Assembly: GCF_001647715.1 (NCBI RefSeq)
Contig: NZ_CP015600.1
Span: 4,650,001-4,714,000, forward strand
DNA from: Pseudomonas antarctica
Lineage (GTDB): Bacteria > Pseudomonadota > Gammaproteobacteria > Pseudomonadales > Pseudomonadaceae
DNA: 64,000 nucleotides
Direction of reading: 5' to 3'
Shown: piece by piece, positions 46,952-57,972 of the stretch
How the letters are laid out: every line of letters starts with the position of its first letter
Position numbering within the stretch: position 1 is the first letter of the stretch
Notes under the pieces: model-generated
Database searches by the model: none
Seen by the model: the letters and a program-made list of their open reading frames with translations, nothing else
Told to the model about the DNA's origin: nothing
Position numbers and translations under genes: made by a program

Positions 46952-47264
46952 ACCCTTCTCGACCCCAACTTTCCCCTCCTGCCATTCGGGTCTACGCTTG
47001 TTCCCACAGTGGATCGGTATTGACCGGTCGACGGCCGATTTGCACTCGATGGGTTGAACATTTTTGCAGGGTGACAGGCGCAAAGGCTGGCAGTGACCGG
47101 CTATCGTGCCACTGACCACTCGTCACCTCGAGAGCGTGTTTACACACACCAAGTTACAAGTCCCCGCCAGCAATAAAATTTCTTGTCCACTCGATCAGCT
47201 TTCTATTTCCGATTTTGTCCTTACGCAAAACATGGAAAGGGCGCAGAATCTGGCGTGGAACGCA

Positions 47265-47278
47265 TTGATACAGGTCAG
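47265..47278. promoter_or_regulatory. Weak Anr-box candidate upstream of ccoN2
   Basis: TTGAT-ACAG-GTCAG matches the Anr/FNR consensus TTGAT-N4-ATCAA at 8 of 10 positions. It ends 85 nt before the ccoN2 start. Anr induction of the second cco operon is established in P. aeruginosa; this particular site is inferred. Confidence 0.45.
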
Positions 47279-47363
47279 CCATTGCGTTGCAATGGCCCCT
47301 CGCTTTCTACATACTTGCGGCCGTTTTATACCTATAAAAAAACCTAAACCGTGGAACCTTAGA

Positions 47364-48805
<1,442 letters not shown>

Positions 48806-48806
<1 letters not shown>

Positions 48807-49414
48807 TGAAGCATGAAGTAGTCGAGAAGAACATCGGCCTGCTGGCCTTCTTCATGGTCATCGCCGTGAGCATCGGCGGCCTGACCCAGATCGTTCCGCT
48901 GTTTTTCCAGGACGTGACCAACAAACCCGTAGAAGGCATGAAGCCGCGCCCCGCGCTTGAAGTTGAAGGCCGTGACGTGTTCATCGCCAACGGCTGTGTG
49001 GGTTGCCATTCGCAAATGATCCGTCCGTTCCGCGCCGAAACCGAACGCTACGGCCACTACTCGGTTGCCGGTGAAAGCGTCTGGGACCACCCGTTCCTGT
49101 GGGGTTCCAAACGTACCGGCCCGGACCTGGCCCGCGTCGGCGGTCGTTACTCCGATGACTGGCAGCGTGCGCACTTGTACAACCCGCGCAACGTGGTGCC
49201 TGAGTCGAAAATGCCAGCGTATCCGTTCCTCGTGGAAAACAAGCTCGACGGCAAGGACACCGCGAAGAAACTCGAAGTCCTGCGCACCTTGGGCGTGCCC
49301 TACACCGATGAAGACATCGCCGGTGCAGCCGCCGCCGTGAAGGGCAAGACCGAAATGGACGCACTGGTGGCCTACCTGCAAGGCCTTGGCACCATCATCA
49401 AAAGCAAACGGTGA
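48806..49414 (+). CDS. ccoO2: cbb3-type cytochrome c oxidase monohaem subunit, operon 2
   Basis: 202 residues; N-terminal membrane anchor and haem motif CVGCH (CVQCH in CcoO1). It is translationally coupled to ccoN2. The region around residues 142-165 ([18 protein letters not shown]) is the most divergent from CcoO1. Confidence 0.96.
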
Positions 49415-49419
49415 TCTTC

Positions 49420-49605
49420 ATGGATATCGGGATGATTCGAGGCCTGGGCACCGTTGTCGTGATGGTGGCCTTTATCGGCCTGGCGTTGTGGGTGTTCAGC
49501 CCACGGCGCAAGTCGGAGTTTGACGACGCGACCATGCTGCCCTTTGCAGATGATCCCGAAGCCATCAAGCACGTCGAGCAAGCGTCTAGGAGTAACAAAG
49601 AATGA
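49420..49605 (+). CDS. ccoQ2: cbb3 oxidase small subunit CcoQ, operon 2
   Basis: A 61-residue single-helix protein ([18 protein letters not shown]). I chose ATG 49420; a GTG at 49411 would overlap ccoO2 and is possible. It overlaps ccoP2 by 4 nt. Confidence 0.9.
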   Translation: MDIGMIRGLGTVVVMVAFIGLALWVFSPRRKSEFDDATMLPFADDPEAIKHVEQASRSNKE

Positions 49606-50579
49606 CTACGTTCTGGAGTCTGTACGTCACAGTCCTCAGTCTGGGTACCATTTTCGCCCTGACCTGGTTGCTGCTGTCGACCCGCAGGGGGCAGCGCGCC
49701 GAGCAAACAGACGAGACAGTCGGCCACTCGTTCGACGGCATCGAGGAGTATGACAACCCGTTGCCGAAATGGTGGTTCATGCTGTTCGTCGGCACCATCA
49801 TCTTTGCCCTTGGCTACCTGGCGCTGTACCCCGGCCTGGGTAACTGGAAGGGCTTGCTGCCGGGCTACAACTACCTCGACAACGACAAGCAAACCCCATT
49901 CGCCAATGGCCAGACCGGCTGGACCGGCGTGCACGAATGGGAAAAGGAAATGGCCAAGTCGGACGCCAAGTTCGGGCCGATCTTCGCCAAGTTCGCCTCA
50001 ATGCCGATCGAAGACGTCGCCAAAGACCCGCAAGCCTTGAAGATGGGTGGCCGCCTGTTCGCCTCCAACTGCTCGGTATGCCACGGTTCCGACGCCAAGG
50101 GTGCCTACGGTTTCCCTAACCTGACCGACGCCGACTGGCGCTGGGGTGGTGAGCCCGCCACCATCAAGGAAACCATCATGAAAGGCCGCCATGCAGTGAT
50201 GCCGGCCTGGGCCGAAGTCATCGGCGAGCAAGGCGTGGCCGATGTGGCAGGCTTTGTGGTGACCAACCTCGACGGCCGCAAACTGCCCGAAGGCGCAAAG
50301 GCCGACGTCGCCAACGGCGCGAAACTCTTCGCCGCCAACTGCGTGGCCTGCCACGGCCCTGCCGGCAAAGGCACCCCAGCCATGGGCGCGCCGGACCTGA
50401 CCCACCCGGGTGCATTCATCTACGGTTCGAGCTTTGCGCAACTGCAGCAGACCATCCGTTATGGCCGCCAGGGCCAGATGCCTGCGCAGGAACTGTTGCA
50501 AGGCAATGACAAGGTGCACTTGCTGGCAGCGTATGTTTACAGCCTGTCCCATGGCGATAAGCAGGCTGAAGCGCAGTAA
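49602..50579 (+). CDS. ccoP2: cbb3-type cytochrome c oxidase dihaem subunit, operon 2
   Basis: 325 residues; two membrane helices and two haem motifs, CSVCH and CVACH. It carries an insert ([20 protein letters not shown]) between the membrane part and the first haem domain where CcoP1 has only EDGWTS. This is a usable marker between the two isoforms. A rho-independent terminator follows. Confidence 0.96.
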   Translation: MTTFWSLYVTVLSLGTIFALTWLLLSTRRGQRAEQTDETVGHSFDGIEEYDNPLPKWWFMLFVGTIIFALGYLALYPGLGNWKGLLPGYNYLDNDKQTPFANGQTGWTGVHEWEKEMAKSDAKFGPIFAKFASMPIEDVAKDPQALKMGGRLFASNCSVCHGSDAKGAYGFPNLTDADWRWGGEPATIKETIMKGRHAVMPAWAEVIGEQGVADVAGFVVTNLDGRKLPEGAKADVANGAKLFAANCVACHGPAGKGTPAMGAPDLTHPGAFIYGSSFAQLQQTIRYGRQGQMPAQELLQGNDKVHLLAAYVYSLSHGDKQAEAQ

Positions 50580-50601
50580 GGCAGACGCCAATAGAAGGAG
50601 G

Positions 50602-50633
50602 CTCTGTCAGCCGTCGCTGACAGGGCCTTTTTT
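50602..50633 (+). terminator. Rho-independent terminator after ccoP2
   Basis: CTGTCAGC (50604-50611) pairs exactly with GCTGACAG (50616-50623) around loop CGTC, followed by GGCC and six T residues (50628-50633). Confidence 0.9.
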
Positions 50634-50654
50634 CTGCACACACTACAGATCCAG

Positions 50655-50745
50655 TGTGGGAGCGGGCTTGCTTGCGAATGCAGTGTGTCAGTAATGAATA
50701 AGGTGACTGACACCGCGAATTCGCGAGCAAACCCGCTCCCACATT
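50655..50745. repeat. REP doublet (REPIN-like)
   Basis: TGTGGGAGCGGGCTTGCTTG (from 50655) and inverted GCGAGCAAACCCGCTCCCAC (50723-50742). It lies between the ccoP2 terminator and the ccoG regulatory sites. Confidence 0.82.
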
Positions 50746-50843
50746 CGAACTGTTTGTTGTTAGACCTCGGTCTCTTGGGTGGAGGGCTTTAAGACTCGCA
50801 CGACCACCACAACCGCCAAAACCGTCCATACTTGCCAAGTCAA

Positions 50844-50857
50844 TTGATCCAGATCAC
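50844..50857. promoter_or_regulatory. Anr box upstream of ccoG
   Basis: TTGAT-CCAG-ATCAC matches TTGAT-N4-ATCAA at 9 of 10 positions. It lies 153 nt before ccoG and 27 nt upstream of the RegA/RoxR-like palindrome. Anr itself is encoded at 58612-59346. Confidence 0.65.
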
Positions 50858-50884
50858 GTACACCATCAATTGATTTCCCCCAAC

Positions 50885-50899
50885 GCGACCAAAGGTCGC
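50885..50899. promoter_or_regulatory. RegA/PrrA/RoxR-like palindrome upstream of ccoG
   Basis: GCGAC-N5-GTCGC, perfectly palindromic; the longer form GCGACC-AAA-GGTCGC is also symmetric. It shares 20 of 23 positions of flanking context with the copy upstream of ccoN2 (46937-46951). Confidence 0.55.
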
Positions 50900-51010
50900 A
50901 CCCTTTGAGCAGGACCGGAGGCGTATCATTACGCCACTGCAAGACCCTATTTTTGACCCCGGTTGGCACGTACTGGCCGAGGCAAATCTCCACCGCCGTG
51001 GGATGCAATG

Positions 51011-52426
51011 ATGAGCAACCAGATACCGGTAAACGACGTTACCCCGCCTGCCAAAAACGCCAGCAACACGGTCGACCTCTATGCGTCGCGAGAGAAAATC
51101 TACACCCGCGCTTTCACCGGCCTGTTCCGCAATTTGCGCATGCTCGGTGGTGCCGGTTTGTTCCTGCTCTACTTCGGCACCGTGTGGCTGAATTGGGGTG
51201 GCCACCAGGCCGTTTGGTGGAACCTGCCGGAGCGTAAATTCTTCATTTTTGGCGCGACCTTCTGGCCCCAGGATTTCATCCTGCTGTCGGGCATTCTTAT
51301 CGTTGCCGCCTTTGGCCTGTTCTTTATCACCGTGTATGCCGGGCGCATCTGGTGTGGGTATACCTGCCCGCAGAGCGTGTGGACGTGGATCTTCATGTGG
51401 TGCGAAAAGGTCACCGAAGGCGACCGTAACCAGCGTATCAAACTGGATAAAGCGCCGATGGGCGCCAACAAATTCCTGCGCAAATTCAGCAAACACACGC
51501 TGTGGCTGTTGATCGGTTTTGTCACCGGCATGACCTTCGTCGGCTACTTCTCGCCGATCCGCGAACTGGTGTTTGATTTCTTCACCGGCCAGGCCGATGG
51601 CTGGTCGTATTTCTGGGTCGGTTTCTTCACCCTTGCCACCTATGGCAATGCCGGCTGGCTGCGCGAACAGGTGTGCATCTACATGTGCCCGTACGCGCGG
51701 TTCCAGAGTGTGATGTTCGATAAAGACACCCTGATCGTGTCCTACGACCCGCGCCGTGGCGAAGAGCGCGGCCCACGCAAAAAAGGCATCGACTACAAGG
51801 CCGAGGGCCTGGGGGATTGCATCGATTGCACCATGTGCGTGCAGGTGTGCCCCACCGGTATCGACATCCGCGACGGCCTGCAAATCGAGTGCATCGGCTG
51901 CGCCGCGTGTATCGACGCTTGCGACAACATCATGGACAAGATGGACTACCCGCGCGGCCTGATCAGCTACACCACCGAGCACAACCTGTCCGGGCAGAAA
52001 ACCCATAAGTTGCGCCCGCGTCTGATTGGGTATGCCCTGGTGTTGCTGGCAATGATCAGCCTGTTGGCCGGCGCATTTTTCATGCGTTCGCTGGTGGGAT
52101 TCGACGTCAGCAAGGACCGCGTGCTGTACCGGGAAAACGCTGAAGGGCGCATCGAAAACGTCTACAGCCTGAAAATCATGAACAAGGACCAGCGCGACCA
52201 CACCTACGTGCTCGACGCCTCGGGCCTGCCGGACCTCAAACTGCAAGGCCGACGCGAAATCAAGGTCGCCGCCGGAGAAATTTTCAGCATGCCGGTGGAG
52301 CTGTCCAGCGCGCCGGAGCAACTGCCGTCGAGTACCAATGAGGTGAAATTCATCCTCAGGGATGCCGATGATGACAGCGTCCACATTGAAGCCAAGAGCC
52401 GATTCATCGGCCCACAAGTCCGTTAA
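51011..52426 (+). CDS. ccoG: cbb3 oxidase accessory protein CcoG (FixG-like iron-sulfur protein)
   Basis: This 471-residue membrane protein has about five helices and two [4Fe-4S] ferredoxin clusters in CIDCTMCVQVCPTG and CIGCAACIDACD, plus a CxxxCP motif in WCGYTCPQSVW. The C-terminal ~120 residues form an Ig-like periplasmic domain. CcoG is a copper reductase needed to deliver Cu(I) to the cbb3 active site in related bacteria. Start at ATG 51011 (MSNQIPV); an ATG 3 nt earlier is possible. It heads the ccoGH(I)S assembly cluster. Confidence 0.95.
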   Translation: MSNQIPVNDVTPPAKNASNTVDLYASREKIYTRAFTGLFRNLRMLGGAGLFLLYFGTVWLNWGGHQAVWWNLPERKFFIFGATFWPQDFILLSGILIVAAFGLFFITVYAGRIWCGYTCPQSVWTWIFMWCEKVTEGDRNQRIKLDKAPMGANKFLRKFSKHTLWLLIGFVTGMTFVGYFSPIRELVFDFFTGQADGWSYFWVGFFTLATYGNAGWLREQVCIYMCPYARFQSVMFDKDTLIVSYDPRRGEERGPRKKGIDYKAEGLGDCIDCTMCVQVCPTGIDIRDGLQIECIGCAACIDACDNIMDKMDYPRGLISYTTEHNLSGQKTHKLRPRLIGYALVLLAMISLLAGAFFMRSLVGFDVSKDRVLYRENAEGRIENVYSLKIMNKDQRDHTYVLDASGLPDLKLQGRREIKVAAGEIFSMPVELSSAPEQLPSSTNEVKFILRDADDDSVHIEAKSRFIGPQVR

Positions 52427-52457
52427 ACATAAAGTTCGCTAACTAGAGAGCACAACA

Positions 52458-52997
52458 ATGCCCGTAGCTACTGCCGCAAGCCCTTGGTACAAGCACCTCT
52501 GGCCCTGGATCATCATTGGGATCCTGACCTGCTCGGTGACCTTGACCTTGTCCATGGTGACCATTGCGGTGAAGAACCCGGACAACCTGGTTAACGACAA
52601 CTACTACGAAGCCGGCAAGGGTATCAACCGCTCCCTGGACCGCGAACTGCTGGCCCAGACCCTGCAACTGCGGGCCAACGTGCACCTGGACGAACTGACC
52701 GGTGAAGTCGAGTTGCACCTCACCGGCAACAGCAACCCGAATACCCTGGAGCTGAACCTGATTTCCCCGACCCAGCCGGAGAAGGACCGCAAGATCAACC
52801 TGACCCGCAGCGACAGCGAGCCTGGCCGCTACGTCGGCCAGGTGACCGACAAGGTCGAAGGCCGACGCTTCGTGGAACTGCTCGGCGTGGAAGGCGACAA
52901 GACCTGGCGCCTGTTTGAAGAAGAACAGGTCAGCCACGATAAGGACTTGCTGCTGGGGGATGAGCCGTTGCAAGGTGCGGAAGACCTGAAAAAGTAA
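52458..52997 (+). CDS. ccoH: FixH/CcoH cbb3 assembly protein
   Basis: This 179-residue protein has a single N-terminal membrane helix (LWPWIIIGILTCSVTLTLSM) followed by the conserved NPDNLVNDNYYEAGKGIN and a periplasmic beta domain. CcoH is required for stable cbb3 assembly. It follows ccoG by 31 nt. Confidence 0.92.
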   Translation: MPVATAASPWYKHLWPWIIIGILTCSVTLTLSMVTIAVKNPDNLVNDNYYEAGKGINRSLDRELLAQTLQLRANVHLDELTGEVELHLTGNSNPNTLELNLISPTQPEKDRKINLTRSDSEPGRYVGQVTDKVEGRRFVELLGVEGDKTWRLFEEEQVSHDKDLLLGDEPLQGAEDLKK

Positions 52998-53014
52998 GCA
53001 ACCTGCGCTTCGCG

Positions 53015-53085
53015 CATCGCGGGCCAGCCCGCTCCCACAAGGACACCATGATCCAATGTGGGCGCCGGGTTTGCCCGCGATGAGG
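53015..53085. repeat. REP doublet between ccoH and ccoI
   Basis: CATCGCGGGCCAGCCCGCTC (from 53015) and inverted GTGGGCGCCGGGTTTGCCCG (53058-53077). It sits inside the presumed ccoGHIS operon and could affect relative mRNA levels. Confidence 0.78.
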
Positions 53086-53112
53086 CCCTCCCAGCCATCA
53101 AAGATCCAAATC

Positions 53113-55563
53113 ATGACCAGCCCAATTCCCTGCTACCACTGCGCCCTGCCCGTCCCTCCCGGTAGCCGGTTTACCGCCGTGATCCTCGGCGAACGTCGCG
53201 AACTGTGCTGCCCAGGCTGCCAGGCGGTGGCCGAAGCCATCGTGGCCGGCGGCCTGGAAAGCTATTACCAGCACCGCAGTGAAGCCTCGGCCAACCCCGA
53301 GGCGCTGCCAGTGCAGCTGGTGGACGAGTTGGCGCTGTACGACCGCGCCGATGTGCAAAAGCCTTTTGTGCGCCACGACGGCGAGCTCGCCGAAACCACG
53401 CTGCTGATGGAAGGCATCAGCTGCGCTGCCTGCGGCTGGCTGATCGAGAAACACCTGCGCAGCCTGCCCGCGGTGGCCGAGGCACGGTTGAACCTGTCCA
53501 ACCATCGCCTGCAGGTGCGCTGGGCCGACGGGCAATTGCCGTTGAGCCAACTGCTCGCTGAGCTGCGCCATATCGGCTATGCCGCCCATCCTTACCAGGC
53601 TGATCGCGCTGCCGAGCAACTGGCCGGCGAAAATCGCCTGGCTTTGCGCCAACTGGGCGTGGCGGGGTTGCTGTGGTTCCAGGCGATGATGGCGACCATG
53701 GCCACCTGGCCGGAATTCAATATCGACCTGAGCCCGGAGCTGCACGTGATCCTGCGCTGGGTGGCGATGTTTCTTACTACACCCATCGTGTTCTACAGCT
53801 GTGCGCCGTTTTTCAAGGGCGCCCTGCGCGACTTGCGCACGCGCCACCTGACCATGGATGTGTCGGTATCCCTGGCGATTGGCGGCGCGTATTTCGCGGG
53901 TATCTGGACGGCCATCACCGGCGTTGGCGAGTTGTACTTCGACGCGGTGGGCATGTTCGCGCTGTTCCTGCTGGCCGGCCGCTATCTTGAGCGCCGGGCG
54001 CGGGAACGTACGGCCGCCGCCACCGCGCAATTGGTCAACCTGTTACCCGCCTCCTGCCTACGCCTCAACGCTGACGGCCAGAGCGAACGCATCCTGCTCA
54101 GTGAACTGGCGTTGGGTGACCGGGTGCTGGTGCATCCCGGCGCGGTACTGCCGGCGGACGGAGTGATTCTTGACGGCCAGTCCAGCATCGATGAATCCCT
54201 GCTCACCGGTGAGTACCTGCCACAGCCTCGGCACAGCGGTGATGCAGTCACCGCCGGCACGCTCAACGTCGAAGGCGCACTGACCGTCGAGGTCCGTGCC
54301 CTGGGCCATGACACGCGCCTGTCCGCCATCGTGCGCCTGCTGGAGCGCGCCCAGGCCGAGAAACCGCGCCTGGCACAAATCGCTGACCGTGCCGCGCAGT
54401 GGTTCCTGTTGTGTTCACTGATTGCCGCCGTATTGATCGGCCTGGTGTGGTGGGAACTGGATGCCTCGCGGGCATTTTGGATCGTGCTGGCGATGCTGGT
54501 GGCGACCTGCCCGTGCGCGCTGTCACTGGCCACACCGACCGCCCTCACCGCCGCCACCGGCACTCTGCACAAACTCGGGTTGCTGTTGACCCGTGGCCAT
54601 GTGCTGGAAGGCTTGAATCAAATCGACACTGTGATTTTCGACAAGACCGGTACGCTGACCGAAGGCCGCTTGGCGTTACGCGCGATCCGCCCCTTGAGCG
54701 CACTGAACAGTGATGAATGCCTGAGCCTCGCCGCCGCCCTGGAAAACCGCTCCGAGCACCCGATTGCCCGGGCTTTCGGCCGAGCGCCGCTGGCCGCCGA
54801 TGAAGTCCTCAGCGCCCCGGGGCTCGGCCTGGAGGGTCGCGTAGGCGAACGCCGGTTGCGCATCGGCCAGCCCGGTTTTGTCTGCGAATTGAGTGGCTGC
54901 CCGATTCCCGATTCGCCGGATGAGGCCGGCCAATGGCTGCTGCTGGGCGACCGTACTGGCGCCCTCGCCTGGTTCGTGCTGGACGACCGCCTGCGCAGTG
55001 ACGCGCCAGCACTGCTGGCCGCGTGCAAGGCGCGGGGCTGGCGTACGCTGCTGTTGTCGGGCGACAGCTCGCCGATGGTTGCCAGTGTCGCGCTGGAGTT
55101 GGGCATCGACGAAGCCCATGGCGGCCTGCGTCCCGACGACAAGCTGCAGGTGCTGCAACAACTGCACAGGGATGGCCGCAAGGTGCTGATGCTCGGCGAT
55201 GGCGTCAATGATGTGCCCGTGCTCGCCGCCGCCGATATCAGTGTGGCAATGGGCTCGGCCACGGACCTGGCTAAAACCAGCGCCGATGCTGTGCTGCTGT
55301 CCAACCGCCTCGACGCGCTGGTGCAGGCGTTTACCCTCGCGCGGCGCACACGCCGGGTAATCATCGAAAACCTGTTGTGGGCCGGGCTGTACAATGGCCT
55401 TATGCTGCCGTTTGCCGCCCTCGGCTGGATCACCCCGATCTGGGCGGCGATCGGCATGTCCCTCAGCTCGTTGACCGTGGTGCTCAACGCCTTGCGCCTG
55501 ACTCGCCTGCCGAGCGCGCAGGCTAAAAGCGCCGCCTTAGTAACCCGCCCGCTGCCGGCTTGA
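53113..55563 (+). CDS. ccoI: Copper-transporting P1B-type ATPase for cbb3 assembly
   Basis: This 816-residue ATPase starts at ATG 53113. Parts in order: Cys-rich N-terminus (CYHCALPVP, CCPGCQAVAEAI), a heavy-metal-associated domain with CAACG, paired helices, phosphatase motif LTGEYLP, membrane CPC (ATCPCALSLATP), DKTGT phosphorylation site, and GDGVNDVPVL. CcoI/FixI (CopA2) exports copper to the periplasm for oxidase maturation rather than detoxification. It is followed by ccoS after 22 nt. Confidence 0.95.
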   Translation: MTSPIPCYHCALPVPPGSRFTAVILGERRELCCPGCQAVAEAIVAGGLESYYQHRSEASANPEALPVQLVDELALYDRADVQKPFVRHDGELAETTLLMEGISCAACGWLIEKHLRSLPAVAEARLNLSNHRLQVRWADGQLPLSQLLAELRHIGYAAHPYQADRAAEQLAGENRLALRQLGVAGLLWFQAMMATMATWPEFNIDLSPELHVILRWVAMFLTTPIVFYSCAPFFKGALRDLRTRHLTMDVSVSLAIGGAYFAGIWTAITGVGELYFDAVGMFALFLLAGRYLERRARERTAAATAQLVNLLPASCLRLNADGQSERILLSELALGDRVLVHPGAVLPADGVILDGQSSIDESLLTGEYLPQPRHSGDAVTAGTLNVEGALTVEVRALGHDTRLSAIVRLLERAQAEKPRLAQIADRAAQWFLLCSLIAAVLIGLVWWELDASRAFWIVLAMLVATCPCALSLATPTALTAATGTLHKLGLLLTRGHVLEGLNQIDTVIFDKTGTLTEGRLALRAIRPLSALNSDECLSLAAALENRSEHPIARAFGRAPLAADEVLSAPGLGLEGRVGERRLRIGQPGFVCELSGCPIPDSPDEAGQWLLLGDRTGALAWFVLDDRLRSDAPALLAACKARGWRTLLLSGDSSPMVASVALELGIDEAHGGLRPDDKLQVLQQLHRDGRKVLMLGDGVNDVPVLAAADISVAMGSATDLAKTSADAVLLSNRLDALVQAFTLARRTRRVIIENLLWAGLYNGLMLPFAALGWITPIWAAIGMSLSSLTVVLNALRLTRLPSAQAKSAALVTRPLPA

Positions 55564-55585
55564 GCCGCACAGGCATGGAGTGCAG

Positions 55586-55804
55586 ATGCCAGCTCTATAC
55601 GTGATGATTCCGGCGGCGCTGCTGTTAGTAGGCGTAGCCATTTACATCTTCTTCTGGGCGGTGGACAGCGGCCAGTACGACGACCTCGACGGCCCGGCTC
55701 ACAGCGTGCTGTTCGACGACCAGGACCCGAACCACCTGGCCGCCGTCGACGAAGCCAACGGGCCCGAGCAACCGCCCGCGCCAAAAGAACCACCCCATGC
55801 TTGA
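55586..55804 (+). CDS. ccoS: cbb3 oxidase maturation protein CcoS
   Basis: This 72-residue protein has one N-terminal helix (YVMIPAALLLVGVAIYIFFW) and the CcoS hallmark WAVDSGQYDDLDGPAHSVLF. ATG 55586 has GGAG 5 nt upstream. CcoS is needed for cofactor insertion into the oxidase. It overlaps the next gene by 8 nt. Confidence 0.94.
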   Translation: MPALYVMIPAALLLVGVAIYIFFWAVDSGQYDDLDGPAHSVLFDDQDPNHLAAVDEANGPEQPPAPKEPPHA

Positions 55805-56480
55805 ACTGGCGCCACTGCTGGTCTCCGCGCTGATCCTCGGACTGCTCGGCGGCGGCCATTGCCTGGGCATGTGCGGCGGGCTGATGGGCGCGTTGACCCT
55901 GGCCATTCCAAAAGAGCAACGCAGCCGCCGCTTTCGCCTGCTGCTGGCGTACAACCTCGGCAGAGTGCTCAGCTATGCCACCGCCGGGTTATTGATTGGC
56001 CTGGCCGGCTGGGCGGTGGCCAACAGCCCGGCGGCGATGTTCATGCGCGTGCTTGCCGGGTTGCTGCTGATCAGCATGGGGTTATACCTGGCCGGCTGGT
56101 GGAGCGGCCTCACCCGTATCGAAAGCCTCGGGCGGGGCCTGTGGCGCTACCTGCAACCCGTCGCCAACCGTTTGCTGCCGGTGTCCAGCCTGCCCCGCGC
56201 TTTGCTGCTGGGCGCGCTATGGGGCTGGTTGCCGTGTGGGTTGGTCTACAGCACCCTGCTGTGGGCCGCGAGCCAGGGAAATGCGCTGGACAGTGCATGG
56301 CTGATGCTGGCTTTCGGGCTGGGCACCTGGCCGGTGTTGCTCGCCACCGGGCTGGCGGCCGAACGTGTCACGGCGTTGCTGCGCAAACGCAGCGTGCGCG
56401 TGGCCGGGGGGTTATTGGTGATTTTCTTCGGTGTCTGGACGCTGCCCGGTCCGCATCAGCACTGGTTGATGGGCCACTAA
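55797..56480 (+). CDS. TauE/SafE (UreH-like) membrane protein linked to cbb3 assembly
   Basis: This 227-residue protein has about six helices and the conserved GGGHCLGMCGG motif at the N-terminus, typical of the 'sulfite exporter TauE/SafE' family members found after ccoS. The Cys/His motif suggests metal handling, but the transported species is not established. It overlaps ccoS by 8 nt, so it belongs to the ccoGHIS operon. Confidence 0.88.
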   Translation: MLELAPLLVSALILGLLGGGHCLGMCGGLMGALTLAIPKEQRSRRFRLLLAYNLGRVLSYATAGLLIGLAGWAVANSPAAMFMRVLAGLLLISMGLYLAGWWSGLTRIESLGRGLWRYLQPVANRLLPVSSLPRALLLGALWGWLPCGLVYSTLLWAASQGNALDSAWLMLAFGLGTWPVLLATGLAAERVTALLRKRSVRVAGGLLVIFFGVWTLPGPHQHWLMGH

Positions 56481-56509
56481 ACGCCCATGTGGCATAGCGC
56501 CGCTCCCCG

Positions 56510-56523
56510 TTGATACAAGTCAA
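56510..56523. promoter_or_regulatory. Anr box upstream of hemN
   Basis: TTGAT-ACAA-GTCAA matches TTGAT-N4-ATCAA at 9 of 10 positions and is nearly palindromic. It ends 60 nt before the hemN start, a typical activating position. Anr control of hemN is known in P. aeruginosa. Confidence 0.8.
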
Positions 56524-56583
56524 CATGCCATTGCGGCCATGCCCCTAGACTCGGTCCACTAGCCTATCCGGGGGACCACCCGC

Positions 56584-57966
56584 ATGCTCGACGCCATTCG
56601 TTGGGACACAGATCTGATTCACCGTTACGACTTGGCGGGGCCGCGCTACACGTCCTACCCCACCGCCGTACAATTCGACAGCCAGGTCGGCACCTTCGAC
56701 CTGCTCCACGCCCTGCGCGACAGCCGCAAGGCCGTGCGCCCGCTGTCGCTGTATGTGCATGTGCCGTTCTGCGCGAACATTTGCTACTACTGCGCCTGTA
56801 ACAAGGTCATCACCAAGGACCGTGGCCGCGCCCAGGCCTATCTGCAACGACTGGAGCAGGAAATCCAGCTGGTGGCCTGCCACCTCGACCCGAAACAGCC
56901 GGTGGAGCAACTGCACTTTGGCGGCGGCACCCCGACCTTTCTCAGCCACGACGAACTGCGCCAGGTAATGACAAGCCTGCGCCAGCATTTCAATTTGCTC
57001 GATGATGACTCCGGCGACTACGGCATCGAAATCGACCCGCGTGAAGCCGACTGGGCGACCATGGGCCTGCTGCGTGAACTGGGCTTCAACCGCGTGAGCA
57101 TTGGCCTGCAAGACCTCGACCCCGAGGTGCAACGGGCGGTCAACCGCCTGCAAAGTCTGGAAGAAACCCGCGCAGTGATTGATGCAGCGCGCACCCTGCA
57201 ATTTCGCTCGATCAATGTCGACCTGATCTACGGCCTGCCCAAGCAGTCGCCGTTGAACTTCGCGCGCACCGTCGAAGAAGTCATCAGCCTGCAGCCGGAT
57301 CGCCTGTCGGTGTTCAACTACGCGCACCTGCCGGAGCGTTTCATGCCTCAGCGGCGGATCAACGCCGACGACCTGCCCTCCCCGGCAGAAAAACTGCTGA
57401 TGCTGCAAACCACTATCGAGCAGTTGACCCGGGCGGGCTATCGCTACATCGGCATGGACCACTTCGCCCTGCCGGATGACGAACTGGCCGTTGCCCAGGA
57501 AGAAGGTAGGCTGCAACGCAATTTCCAGGGCTATACCACCCACGGGCATTGCGACCTGATTGGGTTGGGCGTATCGGCAATCAGCCAGATCGGCGACTTG
57601 TACTGCCAGAACAGCAGCGACCTCAACCACTACCAGAACGCGCTGGCCGGCGCGCAGCTGGCGACCAGCCGTGGCCTGGTATGCACCACGGATGATCGAT
57701 TACGGCGGGAGGTGATTCAGCAGTTGATCTGCAATTTCAGCCTGGGGTTCGAGCGGATCGAACAGGCTTTCAACATCGATTTTCGAGGTTATTTCGACGA
57801 GCTATGGCCGCAACTGGAGACGATGGCCGCAGACGGCCTGATTGAACTGGACGCCTGTGGCATTCACGTACTGCCCGCCGGGCGATTGTTGGTGCGCTCG
57901 GTGTGCATGGTGTTCGATGCCTACCTGGAGCACCAGAACAGGCAACGATTCTCGCGGGTGATCTGA
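56584..57966 (+). CDS. hemN: Oxygen-independent coproporphyrinogen III oxidase
   Basis: This 460-residue radical-SAM enzyme makes protoporphyrinogen IX without O2. The [4Fe-4S] motif is in HVPFCANICYYCACNK (Cx3Cx2C plus the extra Cys), followed by FGGGTPTFLS and the HemN_C domain. It starts with AGPRYTSYPTAVQFD, normal for true HemN. An Anr box lies just upstream. Confidence 0.96.
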   Translation: MLDAIRWDTDLIHRYDLAGPRYTSYPTAVQFDSQVGTFDLLHALRDSRKAVRPLSLYVHVPFCANICYYCACNKVITKDRGRAQAYLQRLEQEIQLVACHLDPKQPVEQLHFGGGTPTFLSHDELRQVMTSLRQHFNLLDDDSGDYGIEIDPREADWATMGLLRELGFNRVSIGLQDLDPEVQRAVNRLQSLEETRAVIDAARTLQFRSINVDLIYGLPKQSPLNFARTVEEVISLQPDRLSVFNYAHLPERFMPQRRINADDLPSPAEKLLMLQTTIEQLTRAGYRYIGMDHFALPDDELAVAQEEGRLQRNFQGYTTHGHCDLIGLGVSAISQIGDLYCQNSSDLNHYQNALAGAQLATSRGLVCTTDDRLRREVIQQLICNFSLGFERIEQAFNIDFRGYFDELWPQLETMAADGLIELDACGIHVLPAGRLLVRSVCMVFDAYLEHQNRQRFSRVI

Positions 57967-57972
57967 GCGCCG

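Noticed and set aside
47106..47363. N-terminal extension of CcoN2 by 86 residues
   Set aside because: No similarity to CcoN1, no ribosome site, and the ATG at 47364 gives the standard N-terminus.
50865..50874. ATCAATTGAT palindrome as a second Anr site before ccoG
   Set aside because: The half sites are in inverted order with no spacer, unlike TTGAT-N4-ATCAA.
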